From Pseudomonas fluorescens (lineage in GTDB: Bacteria > Pseudomonadota > Gammaproteobacteria > Pseudomonadales > Pseudomonadaceae), in contig NZ_CP012830.1 in the NCBI RefSeq assembly GCF_001307155.1, positions 1,791,501 through 1,855,500 on the forward strand: 64,000 bases of DNA, read 5' to 3'. Position 1 is the first letter of the stretch. Every line of letters begins with the position of its first letter. The notes beneath the pieces are model-generated. The model was not told where the DNA came from. It made no database searches and saw only the letters and a list, made by a program, of their open reading frames with translations. The position numbers were made by a program, and so were the translations under genes. Positions 55,082-62,953 of the stretch are shown in pieces.

Positions 55082-56107
55082 TTACTTGGCAACCACCTTC
55101 TCGGATTTGCCGTCATAGCGCTTGCGCCACTCGCTGAGGATCTCGTCGCGGTTTTTCGAAGCCCAGGCGAAGTCGTTCTTGATCAGGCGTTGTTCGTAGT
55201 CGGCCGGCAGTTCGGTCTGCGGCTTGGCGATACCCGGCTGGGCGAGGACCGCAAAGTTTTCCTTGTACAGCTCCATCGCCGCCGGGCTTGCGGAGAAATC
55301 AGCGAGTTTCTTCGCCGCGTCTTCATGTGGCGTGCCTTTGATCACGGCGGTGGCTTCGATTTCCCAGCCCAGGCCTTCCTTCGGCAGGATGATGTCCAGC
55401 GGCGCACCCTGGCGCTTCAACTGCACCGCCGGGTATTCAAACGAGATACCAATCGGGAATTCGCCGGCAGCCGCCAGCTTGCACGGTTTGGAACCGGAGT
55501 GAACGTACTGGCCGATGTTCTGGTGCAGCGCGTCCATGTACTGCCACCCCTGCTGCTCGCCGAAGGTTTGCAGCCAGGCGCTGACGTCGAGGAAACCGGT
55601 GCCGGACGAAGCCGGGTTCGGCATGACGATCTTGCCTTTGTATTCAGGCTTGGTCAGGTCCTGCCAGCTCAGCGGTTTGCTCAGGCCCTGTTTCTCGGCT
55701 TCGACGGTGTTGAAGCAAATAGTTGCCGCCCACACGTCCATGCCGACCCAGGCTGGCGGGCTGGCAGCGTCGCGGTAGTTGCCGCCGATCTTGCCGAGGT
55801 CCTTCGGTGCGTAGCTTTGCAGCATGCCTTGCTGATCGAGAATCGCCAGGCTGGACGCCGCCAGGCCCCAGACGACGTCAGCCTGCGGGCGGGCTTTTTC
55901 GGCCAGCAGTTTGGCGGTGATGATCCCGGTGGAATCGCGCACCCACTTGATCTCGACGTCAGGATTGGCCTTTTCGAATGCTTCTTTGTAGGTCTTCAGT
56001 TGTTCGGCTTCGAGGGCGGTGTAGACCGTCAACTCGGTTTTCGCCGCGAAGGCGTTCAGGCTGAAAGCGGTGAGGACAGCAGCGGCCAGGGCCATAGGCT
56101 TGAACAT
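55082..56107 (-). CDS. 2-Aminoethylphosphonate-type ABC transporter, substrate-binding protein
   Basis: The product is 341 aa from the ATG at 56107 (MFKPMALAAAVLTAFSLNAFAA), which gives a standard signal peptide; the open frame reaching 56971 lies in the next gene and is false. It has the iron/phosphonate-binding fold (TELTVYTALEAEQLKTYKEAFEKA is in the first lobe, IGISFEYPAVQLKRQG in the second). It matches the PhnS2 group by order: ATPase, permease, binding protein. Confidence 0.86.
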   Translation of the reverse strand: MFKPMALAAAVLTAFSLNAFAAKTELTVYTALEAEQLKTYKEAFEKANPDVEIKWVRDSTGIITAKLLAEKARPQADVVWGLAASSLAILDQQGMLQSYAPKDLGKIGGNYRDAASPPAWVGMDVWAATICFNTVEAEKQGLSKPLSWQDLTKPEYKGKIVMPNPASSGTGFLDVSAWLQTFGEQQGWQYMDALHQNIGQYVHSGSKPCKLAAAGEFPIGISFEYPAVQLKRQGAPLDIILPKEGLGWEIEATAVIKGTPHEDAAKKLADFSASPAAMELYKENFAVLAQPGIAKPQTELPADYEQRLIKNDFAWASKNRDEILSEWRKRYDGKSEKVVAK

Positions 56108-56160
56108 GTCTTTTTCCTTTTGTTTACCGGCAGTTGAGTTCAGGTTTGCGGGATTGCAAA

Positions 56161-57885
56161 TCAGTTGCCGGGCGCGCTTTGCCGCCAGGCCTGGGAGCGG
56201 CGCAGCAAGCCGCGCGACGCCCAGGCCAGGAGCAGGGAAACGCCCGCCGAGGTGAACAGAATCAGGGTCGACATGGCCGCTGCGCCGCCGACGTTGCCGG
56301 CGTCGTCCATGTTCAGCACCGCCACCGCCGCGAGGATGGTGTCGGGGCTGTAGAGGAAAATCGCCGCCGACACCGTGGTCATCGCCGAGACGAACAGGTA
56401 GCGCACGATGTCCAGCAGCGCCGGCAGGCAGATCGGCACGGTGACGCGCAGGTAATGGCGGTACAGCGGCGCCTTGAGCGACAGCGCAGCGGCTTCGAAC
56501 TCGGCGTCGAGCTGGCGCAATGCGGTGGTGGCGGTCATTTGTGCGGTTGTCAGATAGTGCGCAATGGTGCACACCACCAGCAGGGTCATGGTCCCGTAGA
56601 ACACATGCAGCGGGTTGCCGCTGAGGTTGAAGAAGAACACGTAGCCCAGGCCCAGCACCAAACCCGGCACCGCCATCGGCACAAAGCTGAGCATCCGTAG
56701 CGCCAGGTTCAAACCGCGCTGGCCACGGGTTTTCTCCATCAGATAGGCACCGGTAAAAATCAACCCGCTGCCGATCAACGCCGTGCACAAGGCCATCTTT
56801 ACGCTGTTGCCGTAAGCCAGCCAGCCGCCACCGGCAGTGTCGCCGAACTGATAGTGGTTGAGCGACAGCGACAGGTTGTACGGCCAGAACTTCACCAGCG
56901 ACGAGTACACCGCCATGCCGAACACCAGCAGCAGCGCGGCGCAGATCAGCAACACGATGCTCAGGTAGCAACCATCACGCAGCCGCGACGGCGCCGGTTG
57001 AAAGACTTGCGCCCGCCCGCTCATGGCGTCGCCGTGACGACGGCGCAACCACGCGTCGACGCCGAAGCTGAACAGTGCCGGCAGCAGCAACACCATGCCG
57101 ATCAACGCACCGCGACCGAATTGCTGCTGGCCGACCACGGCTTTGTAGGCTTCCAGCGCCAGCACTTGGTAGTCGCCACCGACCACCACCGGCACGCCGA
57201 AATCGGTGATGGTCAGGGTGAACACCAGGCAGAACGCGGCGAACACCGCTTGCCGGGTCGCCGGCCAGGTGATGCTGCGAAACGCCTTGGCCGGACTGGC
57301 GCCCATGCTCGACGCGGCATCGAACAAACGCGCATCCGCCAAGGACAATGCCGAAAGCAGGATCATCAAGGCGTGGGGAAAGGTGTAAATCACTTCGCCG
57401 AGGACAATGCCCCAGAAGCCGTAAATGTTGTCCGGCAGCAGCCCGCGCAACAGGCCCTGATTGCCGAACAGGTACACGAGCGCAATACCGGGCAGCATTG
57501 ACGGTGCCATCAATGGCAACAGCGACATGCCGCGCCAGATCGCCTTGCCGGGAATCAGTGTGCGTTGCAGCGCGTAGGCAAACAGGTAGGCCAGCGGCAC
57601 GACAATGGCCGCCACGCTGAGGGAGACTTTCAGGCTGTTGCCCAGCAACCAGTGGAAGTTGGCGCTGGTCAGCAGTTCGCGGGCAGCAACCAGACCACCG
57701 CCCTGCCCGGCGTCGTTGCTGAAGCCGCGCCAGAAGATCGCCAGCAACGGCATCAACACCGCGACGCTGAGCAGGCACAGCAGCAAGACTTTGCCACCCA
57801 CCACGAACAGCCGGTCACCGATTTCGGCACGGGAACTCTGTCGAACCGGCTTGTGCGGTATCGGCAGGGCGATCGGCGTGCTCAT
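56161..57885 (-). CDS. 2-Aminoethylphosphonate-type ABC transporter permease, fused two-domain
   Basis: The product is 574 aa with two complete permease halves, each with six helices and an EAA loop (first: DAASSMGASPAKAFRSITWP; second: EFEAAALSLKAPLYRHYLRVTVP). It therefore acts as one chain in place of two permeases (PhnU2 type). The first residues TPIALPIPHKPV are polar and cytoplasmic. It overlaps the ATPase gene by 1 bp, and the binding-protein gene follows after 53 bp. Confidence 0.88.
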   Translation of the reverse strand: MSTPIALPIPHKPVRQSSRAEIGDRLFVVGGKVLLLCLLSVAVLMPLLAIFWRGFSNDAGQGGGLVAARELLTSANFHWLLGNSLKVSLSVAAIVVPLAYLFAYALQRTLIPGKAIWRGMSLLPLMAPSMLPGIALVYLFGNQGLLRGLLPDNIYGFWGIVLGEVIYTFPHALMILLSALSLADARLFDAASSMGASPAKAFRSITWPATRQAVFAAFCLVFTLTITDFGVPVVVGGDYQVLALEAYKAVVGQQQFGRGALIGMVLLLPALFSFGVDAWLRRRHGDAMSGRAQVFQPAPSRLRDGCYLSIVLLICAALLLVFGMAVYSSLVKFWPYNLSLSLNHYQFGDTAGGGWLAYGNSVKMALCTALIGSGLIFTGAYLMEKTRGQRGLNLALRMLSFVPMAVPGLVLGLGYVFFFNLSGNPLHVFYGTMTLLVVCTIAHYLTTAQMTATTALRQLDAEFEAAALSLKAPLYRHYLRVTVPICLPALLDIVRYLFVSAMTTVSAAIFLYSPDTILAAVAVLNMDDAGNVGGAAAMSTLILFTSAGVSLLLAWASRGLLRRSQAWRQSAPGN

Positions 57886-58961
57886 CAGGCAAACACCTGC
57901 AAACTGCGCGGCGGCAAGGCGACCATGATGTCCTGCGCGCCGAGGCGTGGCATGGCTTCAGGCGCCAGTTCGGCGAGCAGCGCATGGCCCGGCAGTTGGT
58001 TCAACTCGAAGCTCATCCGGCAGCGATTGCCGAGAAAGGTGATCTCGCGGACCTTGGCCGGGAACAGGTTTTCTTCATGCACCGGCGGGTTGATGCTAAT
58101 AGCCTCCGGGCGGCAGAACAGTCGGCCCGAGGCAGCTTTGCCGGAGTTGTCGGCCAGCCGCACATTCATCCCGCCGACTTGCGCGTGACTGTCACTGCTG
58201 CGCTGGAACGGCAGCCAGTTGCCCTGCCCGACGAACTCGGCAACAAACGGCGTGGCCGGACGATTGTAGATTTCCTGCGGCGTGGCGTACTGCTCGACCT
58301 TGCCGTTGTTCATCACGGCGATGCGGTCGGCCATCAGCATGGCCTCGTCCTGGTTATGGGTGACCATCAAGGTGGTGATACCGAGGTTGCGCTGCAATTG
58401 GCGCAACTCGGTGCACAGGTGCTCGCGAACCCGGGCGTCGAGGGCCGACATCGGTTCGTCCAGCAGCAACAGCGACGGTGCCGGCGCCAGGGCCCGGGCC
58501 AGCGCCACGCGTTGTTGCTGACCGCCGGACAATTGGCCGGGGTACTTCTTTTCACTGCCGATCAGACCCACCAGTTCGAGCATTTGCGCGACGCGCTTGC
58601 GCACTTCCTCGCGGCCACTGCCGGCCAGGCCGTAGGCAATGTTGGCTTCGACGGTAAGGTTGGGGAACAGCGCGTAGGACTGGAACAGAATGCCGTAGTC
58701 CCGAGCCTGTGGTGCCAGCAAGGAAACGTTCCGATCACCGAGGTACAACTCGCCACGATCCTGACGTTCAAGGCCGGCGATGCAACGCAGCAAGGTGGTT
58801 TTACCGCAACCGGAAGGCCCAAGCAGACACACCAGCTCGCCTGCGGCGACATCCAGCGAAACGTTATCCAGCGCGGTGAACGCGCCAAAGCGTTTCTCGA
58901 TACCGCGCACCTTCATCGGCGCGCCGGGGAAGGCCTGGGCAGTTGCGTTCGGGTGGTTCAT
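57885..58961 (-). CDS. 2-Aminoethylphosphonate-type ABC transporter ATP-binding protein
   Basis: The product is 358 aa. The Walker A is GPSGCGKTTLL, the signature is LSGGQQQRVALARAL, the Walker B is LLLDEPMSALD and the switch His follows in MVTHNQDEAM. A C-terminal TOBE-like regulatory domain (about 240-350) is present. It is of the PhnT2 type by neighbours. It is the first gene after LysR, which lies upstream across a REPIN. Confidence 0.9.
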   Translation of the reverse strand: MNHPNATAQAFPGAPMKVRGIEKRFGAFTALDNVSLDVAAGELVCLLGPSGCGKTTLLRCIAGLERQDRGELYLGDRNVSLLAPQARDYGILFQSYALFPNLTVEANIAYGLAGSGREEVRKRVAQMLELVGLIGSEKKYPGQLSGGQQQRVALARALAPAPSLLLLDEPMSALDARVREHLCTELRQLQRNLGITTLMVTHNQDEAMLMADRIAVMNNGKVEQYATPQEIYNRPATPFVAEFVGQGNWLPFQRSSDSHAQVGGMNVRLADNSGKAASGRLFCRPEAISINPPVHEENLFPAKVREITFLGNRCRMSFELNQLPGHALLAELAPEAMPRLGAQDIMVALPPRSLQVFA

Positions 58962-59099
58962 GGACGGACCTCATCAAGCAGATGAAGGCCATCCTAGGTG
59001 GGTAATGCGTCCGTCCTGTGGCAGCGAGGCAAAAACGGCCGATAGTGGTATTCGGGGATTTGGGTTGTTCGAGACTTCAGGATCTACCGACGGGAACAT

Positions 59100-59231
59100 T
59101 GTGGCGAGGGAGCTTGCTCCCGCTGGACCGCGCAGCGGTCCCAAAATCAGAGCAGAGCACTGTCAGGTAAAACGCATTCTCCGGGTTTACGACTGCTGCG
59201 CAGCCGAGCGGGAGCAAGCTCCCTCGCCACA
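59100..59231. repeat. REPIN type A, copy 4
   Basis: This 132 bp doublet has the same ends as the copies at 1270, 6759 and 15019. It lies in the 285 bp gap between the LysR gene and the ABC transporter genes, just after the LysR stop. It must be transcribed through if those genes share a message. Confidence 0.9.
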
Positions 59232-59246
59232 GGGTGGGAACGATCA

Positions 59247-60110
59247 TTACGCCGGGGCCATTTCCTGCGCCAGGCCGAGAAACGCCGCCGGCAGGCGTGC
59301 GCCTTTGCGTTCTTTGAGGCAGTACAGGTATTCGGGGATCTGCGGCGCGTTTTCGATCGTCAGCACCCGCAATTGCGGGTCATGGGGCACTTCCTGGCGG
59401 GCGATGATGCTGATGCCGATATTGCGCAGCACCGCTTCACGAATCGACTCACGGCTGCCGATCTCCAGCAACGGACCGAAACTCACTCCAGCGGTTGCCA
59501 GCAAGGCTTCAGTCAGACGCCGGGTGGTCGAGCCGCTTTCACGCATCAACAGGGTGTGTCCGACCAAGGCACTCAGCGGCACATGATCATGCACCGCCAG
59601 CGGATGGTTACGGTGCACCGCCAACACCAGCGGATCGCTGCCCAGCACGCGGCGGATCAATCGCGAGTCTTCGAGCAATTGCGATGATGCGGCGATGTCG
59701 ACCCGGTATTCCTCAAGGGACTCGAGCACCTGTTGGGAGTTGCCGATTTCCACCGAGACTTCCACTTGCGGCAGACGCTCGCGGAAGGTCTTCACCAGAT
59801 CGAGAATGTAGTACGGCGCAGTGGCGGCGATGCGTAGCACGCCTTGAACCTGGCCGCTGTTACGCAGGAAAAACTCGATATCGGCTTCCTGCTGCAACAG
59901 CGTTTTGACCATCGGCAGCAACCGCGCGCCGTCCTCGCTGACCGTCAGTCGACGACCACCGCGATAGAACAATTCAACCGAGTACTGACTTTCCAGATGA
60001 CGAATCTGAGTGGTCACCGTAGGTTGGCTCAAGCCGAGCTTTTTCGCCGCGAGGGTAATGCTGCCCAATCGCGCGACCATGTAAAAAGCCTTCAGCTCGG
60101 CACTCAGCAC
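59247..60110 (-). CDS. LysR-family regulator, probably of phosphonate utilisation
   Basis: The product is 287 aa from a GTG at 60110; GAGGG lies 6 bases upstream and the next ATG (residue 11) would cut into the HTH. The HTH is FYMVARLGSITLAAKKLGLSQ, with QPTVTTQIRHLES. A substrate domain follows. The family of LysR proteins next to AEP clusters fits by position. Its start lies only 16 bp after the cadA stop on the same strand, so it may be partly read through from cadA. Confidence 0.85.
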   Translation of the reverse strand: MLSAELKAFYMVARLGSITLAAKKLGLSQPTVTTQIRHLESQYSVELFYRGGRRLTVSEDGARLLPMVKTLLQQEADIEFFLRNSGQVQGVLRIAATAPYYILDLVKTFRERLPQVEVSVEIGNSQQVLESLEEYRVDIAASSQLLEDSRLIRRVLGSDPLVLAVHRNHPLAVHDHVPLSALVGHTLLMRESGSTTRRLTEALLATAGVSFGPLLEIGSRESIREAVLRNIGISIIARQEVPHDPQLRVLTIENAPQIPEYLYCLKERKGARLPAAFLGLAQEMAPA

Positions 60111-60126
60111 TTAACCCTCGTCTTGA

Positions 60127-62418
60127 TTATTTGCGCAACAGGCGCAGACCGTTGAACACCACCAGCAGGGCCACGCCCATGTCGGCGAACACCGCCATCC
60201 ACATGGTGGCGAGACCCACGAAGGTTACCCCAAGAAAGATCGCCTTGATGATCAACGCCAGGGCGATATTTTGCGTGAGGATATTCGAAGTCTGTCGCGA
60301 CAGCCGGATAAATGCCGGAATCTTGCGCAGATCATCGTCCATCAGGGCAACATCGGCGGTTTCAATCGCGGTATCAGTGCCGGCCGCGGCCATCGCAAAA
60401 CCAATCTGCGCGCGAGCCAGTGCCGGCGCATCGTTGATGCCGTCGCCGACCATCCCGACCCGATGCCCCTTAGCGTACAAGCCTTCGATAGCCTTGAGCT
60501 TGTCGGTTGGCAGCAGGTCACCTCGCGCCTCATCAATACCCACCTGGGCGGCAATTGCCCGAGCGGTGTGCGGGTTGTCGCCGGTCAGCATCAAGGTCTT
60601 GATGCCCAGCTCATGCAACTGCCGGATCGCTTCGCGGCTGGAGGCCTTGACCGTATCGGCCACCGCGAACAGTGCCAACGGACCAGACCGGTCGAGCAAC
60701 AACACCACGGTCTTGCCCTGCTCTTCGAGGGCAAACAGTTTCTCTTCCAGCGCTGGCGAGCACAGGCCCAGCTCTTCGACCAAGCGGTGATTGCCCAAGT
60801 GGTAAACCTGACCATCAATCTCACCGCGCACGCCACGGCCGGTCAGCGCCTCAAAGTTATCCACAGCGAGCAACGTCAGCTGTTTATCCACAGCCGCGTT
60901 GGCGATGGCCAGCGATACCGGGTGATCGGAACGCCCGGCAAGGCTGGCGGCCAGAATCTGCGCGGTGCTTTCGACCGTTGGGTCCAGGGACAGGTAATCG
61001 GTCTGCACCGGTTTGCCATGGGTGATCGTGCCGGTCTTGTCCAGCGCCAGGTAATCCAGTTCGTGACCACCCTCCAGGTACACGCCGCCCTTGATCAGGA
61101 TGCCTTTGCGCGCCGCCGCCGCCAGACCGCTGACGATGGTCACCGGAGTGGAAATCACCAGTGCGCAAGGGCACGCAACCACCAGCAGCACCAGCGCGCG
61201 GTAGATCCAGTCGAACCAGGCCGCGCCCATGAACAGCGGTGCGATGAGCGCCACGGCCAAGGCGAGGATGAACACCACCGGCGTGTAGATTTTCGAGAAA
61301 CGATCAACGAACCGCTGGGTCGGCGCCCGTGCGCCCTGGGCGGCTTCGACGGCATGAATGATCCGCGCCAGGGTCGAGTTGTCGGCAGCGGCGGTCACTT
61401 TGAACTCCAGCGAACCGGACTGATTGATGGTCCCGGCAAACACTTTGTCGCCGACGGTTTTCTCGACAGGCAGGCTTTCACCAGTGATCGGCGCCTGATC
61501 GATGGTCGAGCTGCCAGACACTACTTCGCCATCCAGGCCAATCCGCTCGCCGGGGCGAACCCGCACCCGCGCACCGAGATCGATACTTTTAGCTTCACGC
61601 TCGACCCAGCTGCCATCTTCTTGCTGCACGGTGACCTTTTCCGGGGTCATCTGCATCAGCCCGCTGATTGCATTGCGCGCGCGGTCCAGGGATTTGGCTT
61701 CGATCAGCTCGGCCACGGTGAACAGGAACATCACCATCGCCGCTTCCGGCCACTGGCCGATCAACACTGCACCGGTCACCGCGATGCTCATCAGCGCGTT
61801 GATGTTCAGGTTGAGGTTCTTCAGGGCAATCCAGCCCTTCTTGTAGGTGCCCAAACCGCCGCTGAGGATCGAGATCAGCGCAACAATCGCTACCACCCAG
61901 GTCGGCGCGGCGCTGGTGAAGTGAATCACTTCGGCCGCCAAGGCACCGACACCTGATACTGCCAACGGCCACCAGGGCTTTTTCACTGGCGCCGGACTGG
62001 CTTGAGCATCCGCACCCTGCTCAATGGGTTCGGCCAACATGCCAATCGACTTGATGGCGTCGATGATCGGTGCAGTCGTCGGCAGGTCATGGGTGACGCC
62101 GAGTACGCGGTTGATCAGGTTGAATTCCAGTTGCTGCACACCCGCCAGCTTGCCGAGCTTGTTCTGGATCAGCGTCTGTTCGGTCGGGCAGTCCATGGCG
62201 TCGATGCGAAAACGGCTCAGGCGCGCGCCGTCGGTCGGCGTTTCACTGAGCTTGATCAATGAAGGCGCCGCCGCACTGGAACAGCAAGAACCGCCACCAC
62301 TGGCGTGATCGTGTTTCTGAACTGGCTGAAGCTTTTGCCCGTGGCTGTGATCGTGATCGTGATCGTGATCGTGATCGTGATCAGCGTGGGGTTTGTGGGT
62401 GTGCTGGGAATCGCTCAT
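60127..62418 (-). CDS. cadA: Cadmium/zinc-exporting P1B-type ATPase
   Basis: The product is 763 aa from the ATG at 62418 (MSDSQHTHKPH); the frame open to 62553 runs across the operator and into cadR. The His-rich N-terminus has DH repeated six times (residues 13-24) and a CC pair at 45-46. An HMA domain with MDCPTE follows, then the CPC transport motif (VACPCALV), the DKTGT phosphorylation site and the VGDGINDAPALA hinge. The CPTE form and CPC fit Zn/Cd/Pb. It is divergent from cadR across an operator. Confidence 0.95.
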   Translation of the reverse strand: MSDSQHTHKPHADHDHDHDHDHDHSHGQKLQPVQKHDHASGGGSCCSSAAAPSLIKLSETPTDGARLSRFRIDAMDCPTEQTLIQNKLGKLAGVQQLEFNLINRVLGVTHDLPTTAPIIDAIKSIGMLAEPIEQGADAQASPAPVKKPWWPLAVSGVGALAAEVIHFTSAAPTWVVAIVALISILSGGLGTYKKGWIALKNLNLNINALMSIAVTGAVLIGQWPEAAMVMFLFTVAELIEAKSLDRARNAISGLMQMTPEKVTVQQEDGSWVEREAKSIDLGARVRVRPGERIGLDGEVVSGSSTIDQAPITGESLPVEKTVGDKVFAGTINQSGSLEFKVTAAADNSTLARIIHAVEAAQGARAPTQRFVDRFSKIYTPVVFILALAVALIAPLFMGAAWFDWIYRALVLLVVACPCALVISTPVTIVSGLAAAARKGILIKGGVYLEGGHELDYLALDKTGTITHGKPVQTDYLSLDPTVESTAQILAASLAGRSDHPVSLAIANAAVDKQLTLLAVDNFEALTGRGVRGEIDGQVYHLGNHRLVEELGLCSPALEEKLFALEEQGKTVVLLLDRSGPLALFAVADTVKASSREAIRQLHELGIKTLMLTGDNPHTARAIAAQVGIDEARGDLLPTDKLKAIEGLYAKGHRVGMVGDGINDAPALARAQIGFAMAAAGTDTAIETADVALMDDDLRKIPAFIRLSRQTSNILTQNIALALIIKAIFLGVTFVGLATMWMAVFADMGVALLVVFNGLRLLRK
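62347..62382. repeat. Hexanucleotide repeat coding the CadA Asp-His tract
   Basis: Six perfect tandem GTGATC units lie on the plus strand. On the coding (minus) strand they read as GATCAC repeats, i.e. Asp-His six times in the CadA N-terminus. Replication slippage would add or remove whole Asp-His units without a frameshift. Confidence 0.93.
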
Positions 62419-62449
62419 AAGGTCGCGTCCGAAAAGGTGCCTGTTGCCA

Positions 62450-62480
62450 AGTGAACACCCTGTAGCCACTATAGGGTCAA
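62450..62480 (-). promoter_or_regulatory. cadA promoter with CadR operator
   Basis: On the minus strand TTGACC (-35, 62475-62480) and TTCACT (-10, 62450-62455) are 19 bp apart, the long spacing MerR-family activators require. The spacer holds the 21 bp dyad ACCCTRTAG-CCA-CTATAGGGT form at 62457-62477. This is essentially the known CadR operator of P. putida. Cadmium or zinc binding by CadR would twist it into an active promoter. Confidence 0.93.
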
Positions 62481-62503
62481 GCAGCCAATCGGAGATGATT
62501 GAA

Positions 62504-62953
62504 ATGAAGATCGGTGAACTGGCGAAACTGACCGACTGCCAAGTCGAAACCATCCGTTATTACGAGCGCGAAGGCCTGTTGCCGGAACCGGCCCGCAGTG
62601 AAGGCAATTACCGCGTGTACACCCAGGCCCACACCGAGCGCCTGACATTTATCCGTAACTGCCGCACCCTCGACATGACCCTCGAAGAAATCCGCAGCCT
62701 GCTCAGCCTGCGCGACAGCCCGCAGGATCAATGCGAAAGCGTCAATGCGCTGATCGACGAGCACATCCACCACGTCAAGGCGCGGATCGACGGCTTGCTG
62801 GCCTTGCAGACACAGCTGCTGGAACTGCGCCAAAGCTGCAGCGAACGGCCGGATATCGAGCAATGCGGGATTTTGCAGCAGCTGGAAGTCAGCGGTGGCG
62901 TGGCGGCGAGCGAAGCCGAACATTCCCATGTCGGCCGAAGCCACGGGCATTAA
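62504..62953 (+). CDS. cadR: Cd(II)/Zn-responsive MerR-family activator CadR
   Basis: The product is 149 aa from the ATG at 62504 (MKIGELAKLTDCQVETIRYYE), with GGAG 9 bases upstream; longer in-frame forms run through the operator. The MerR HTH fills residues 1-70. Metal-binding Cys lie at 77, 112 and 121 (DQCESV; RQSCSERPDIEQCGIL), and the tail is His-rich (SEAEHSHVGRSHGH). It controls the divergent cadA. Its stop overlaps by 4 bp the stop of the convergent MFS gene. Confidence 0.94.
   Translation: MKIGELAKLTDCQVETIRYYEREGLLPEPARSEGNYRVYTQAHTERLTFIRNCRTLDMTLEEIRSLLSLRDSPQDQCESVNALIDEHIHHVKARIDGLLALQTQLLELRQSCSERPDIEQCGILQQLEVSGGVAASEAEHSHVGRSHGH

Noticed and set aside
55082..56971. A 629-codon minus-strand reading as one large binding protein
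   Set aside because: The part above 56107 lies in another frame of the permease gene; the signal peptide at 56107 marks the true start.
62347..62382. CRISPR-like repeat array
   Set aside because: The units are six-base perfect tandem repeats without spacers, inside the cadA coding frame.
60127..62553. A longer CadA starting at 62553
   Set aside because: The extension would cover the CadR operator and the first codons of cadR; the ATG at 62418 fits the family.
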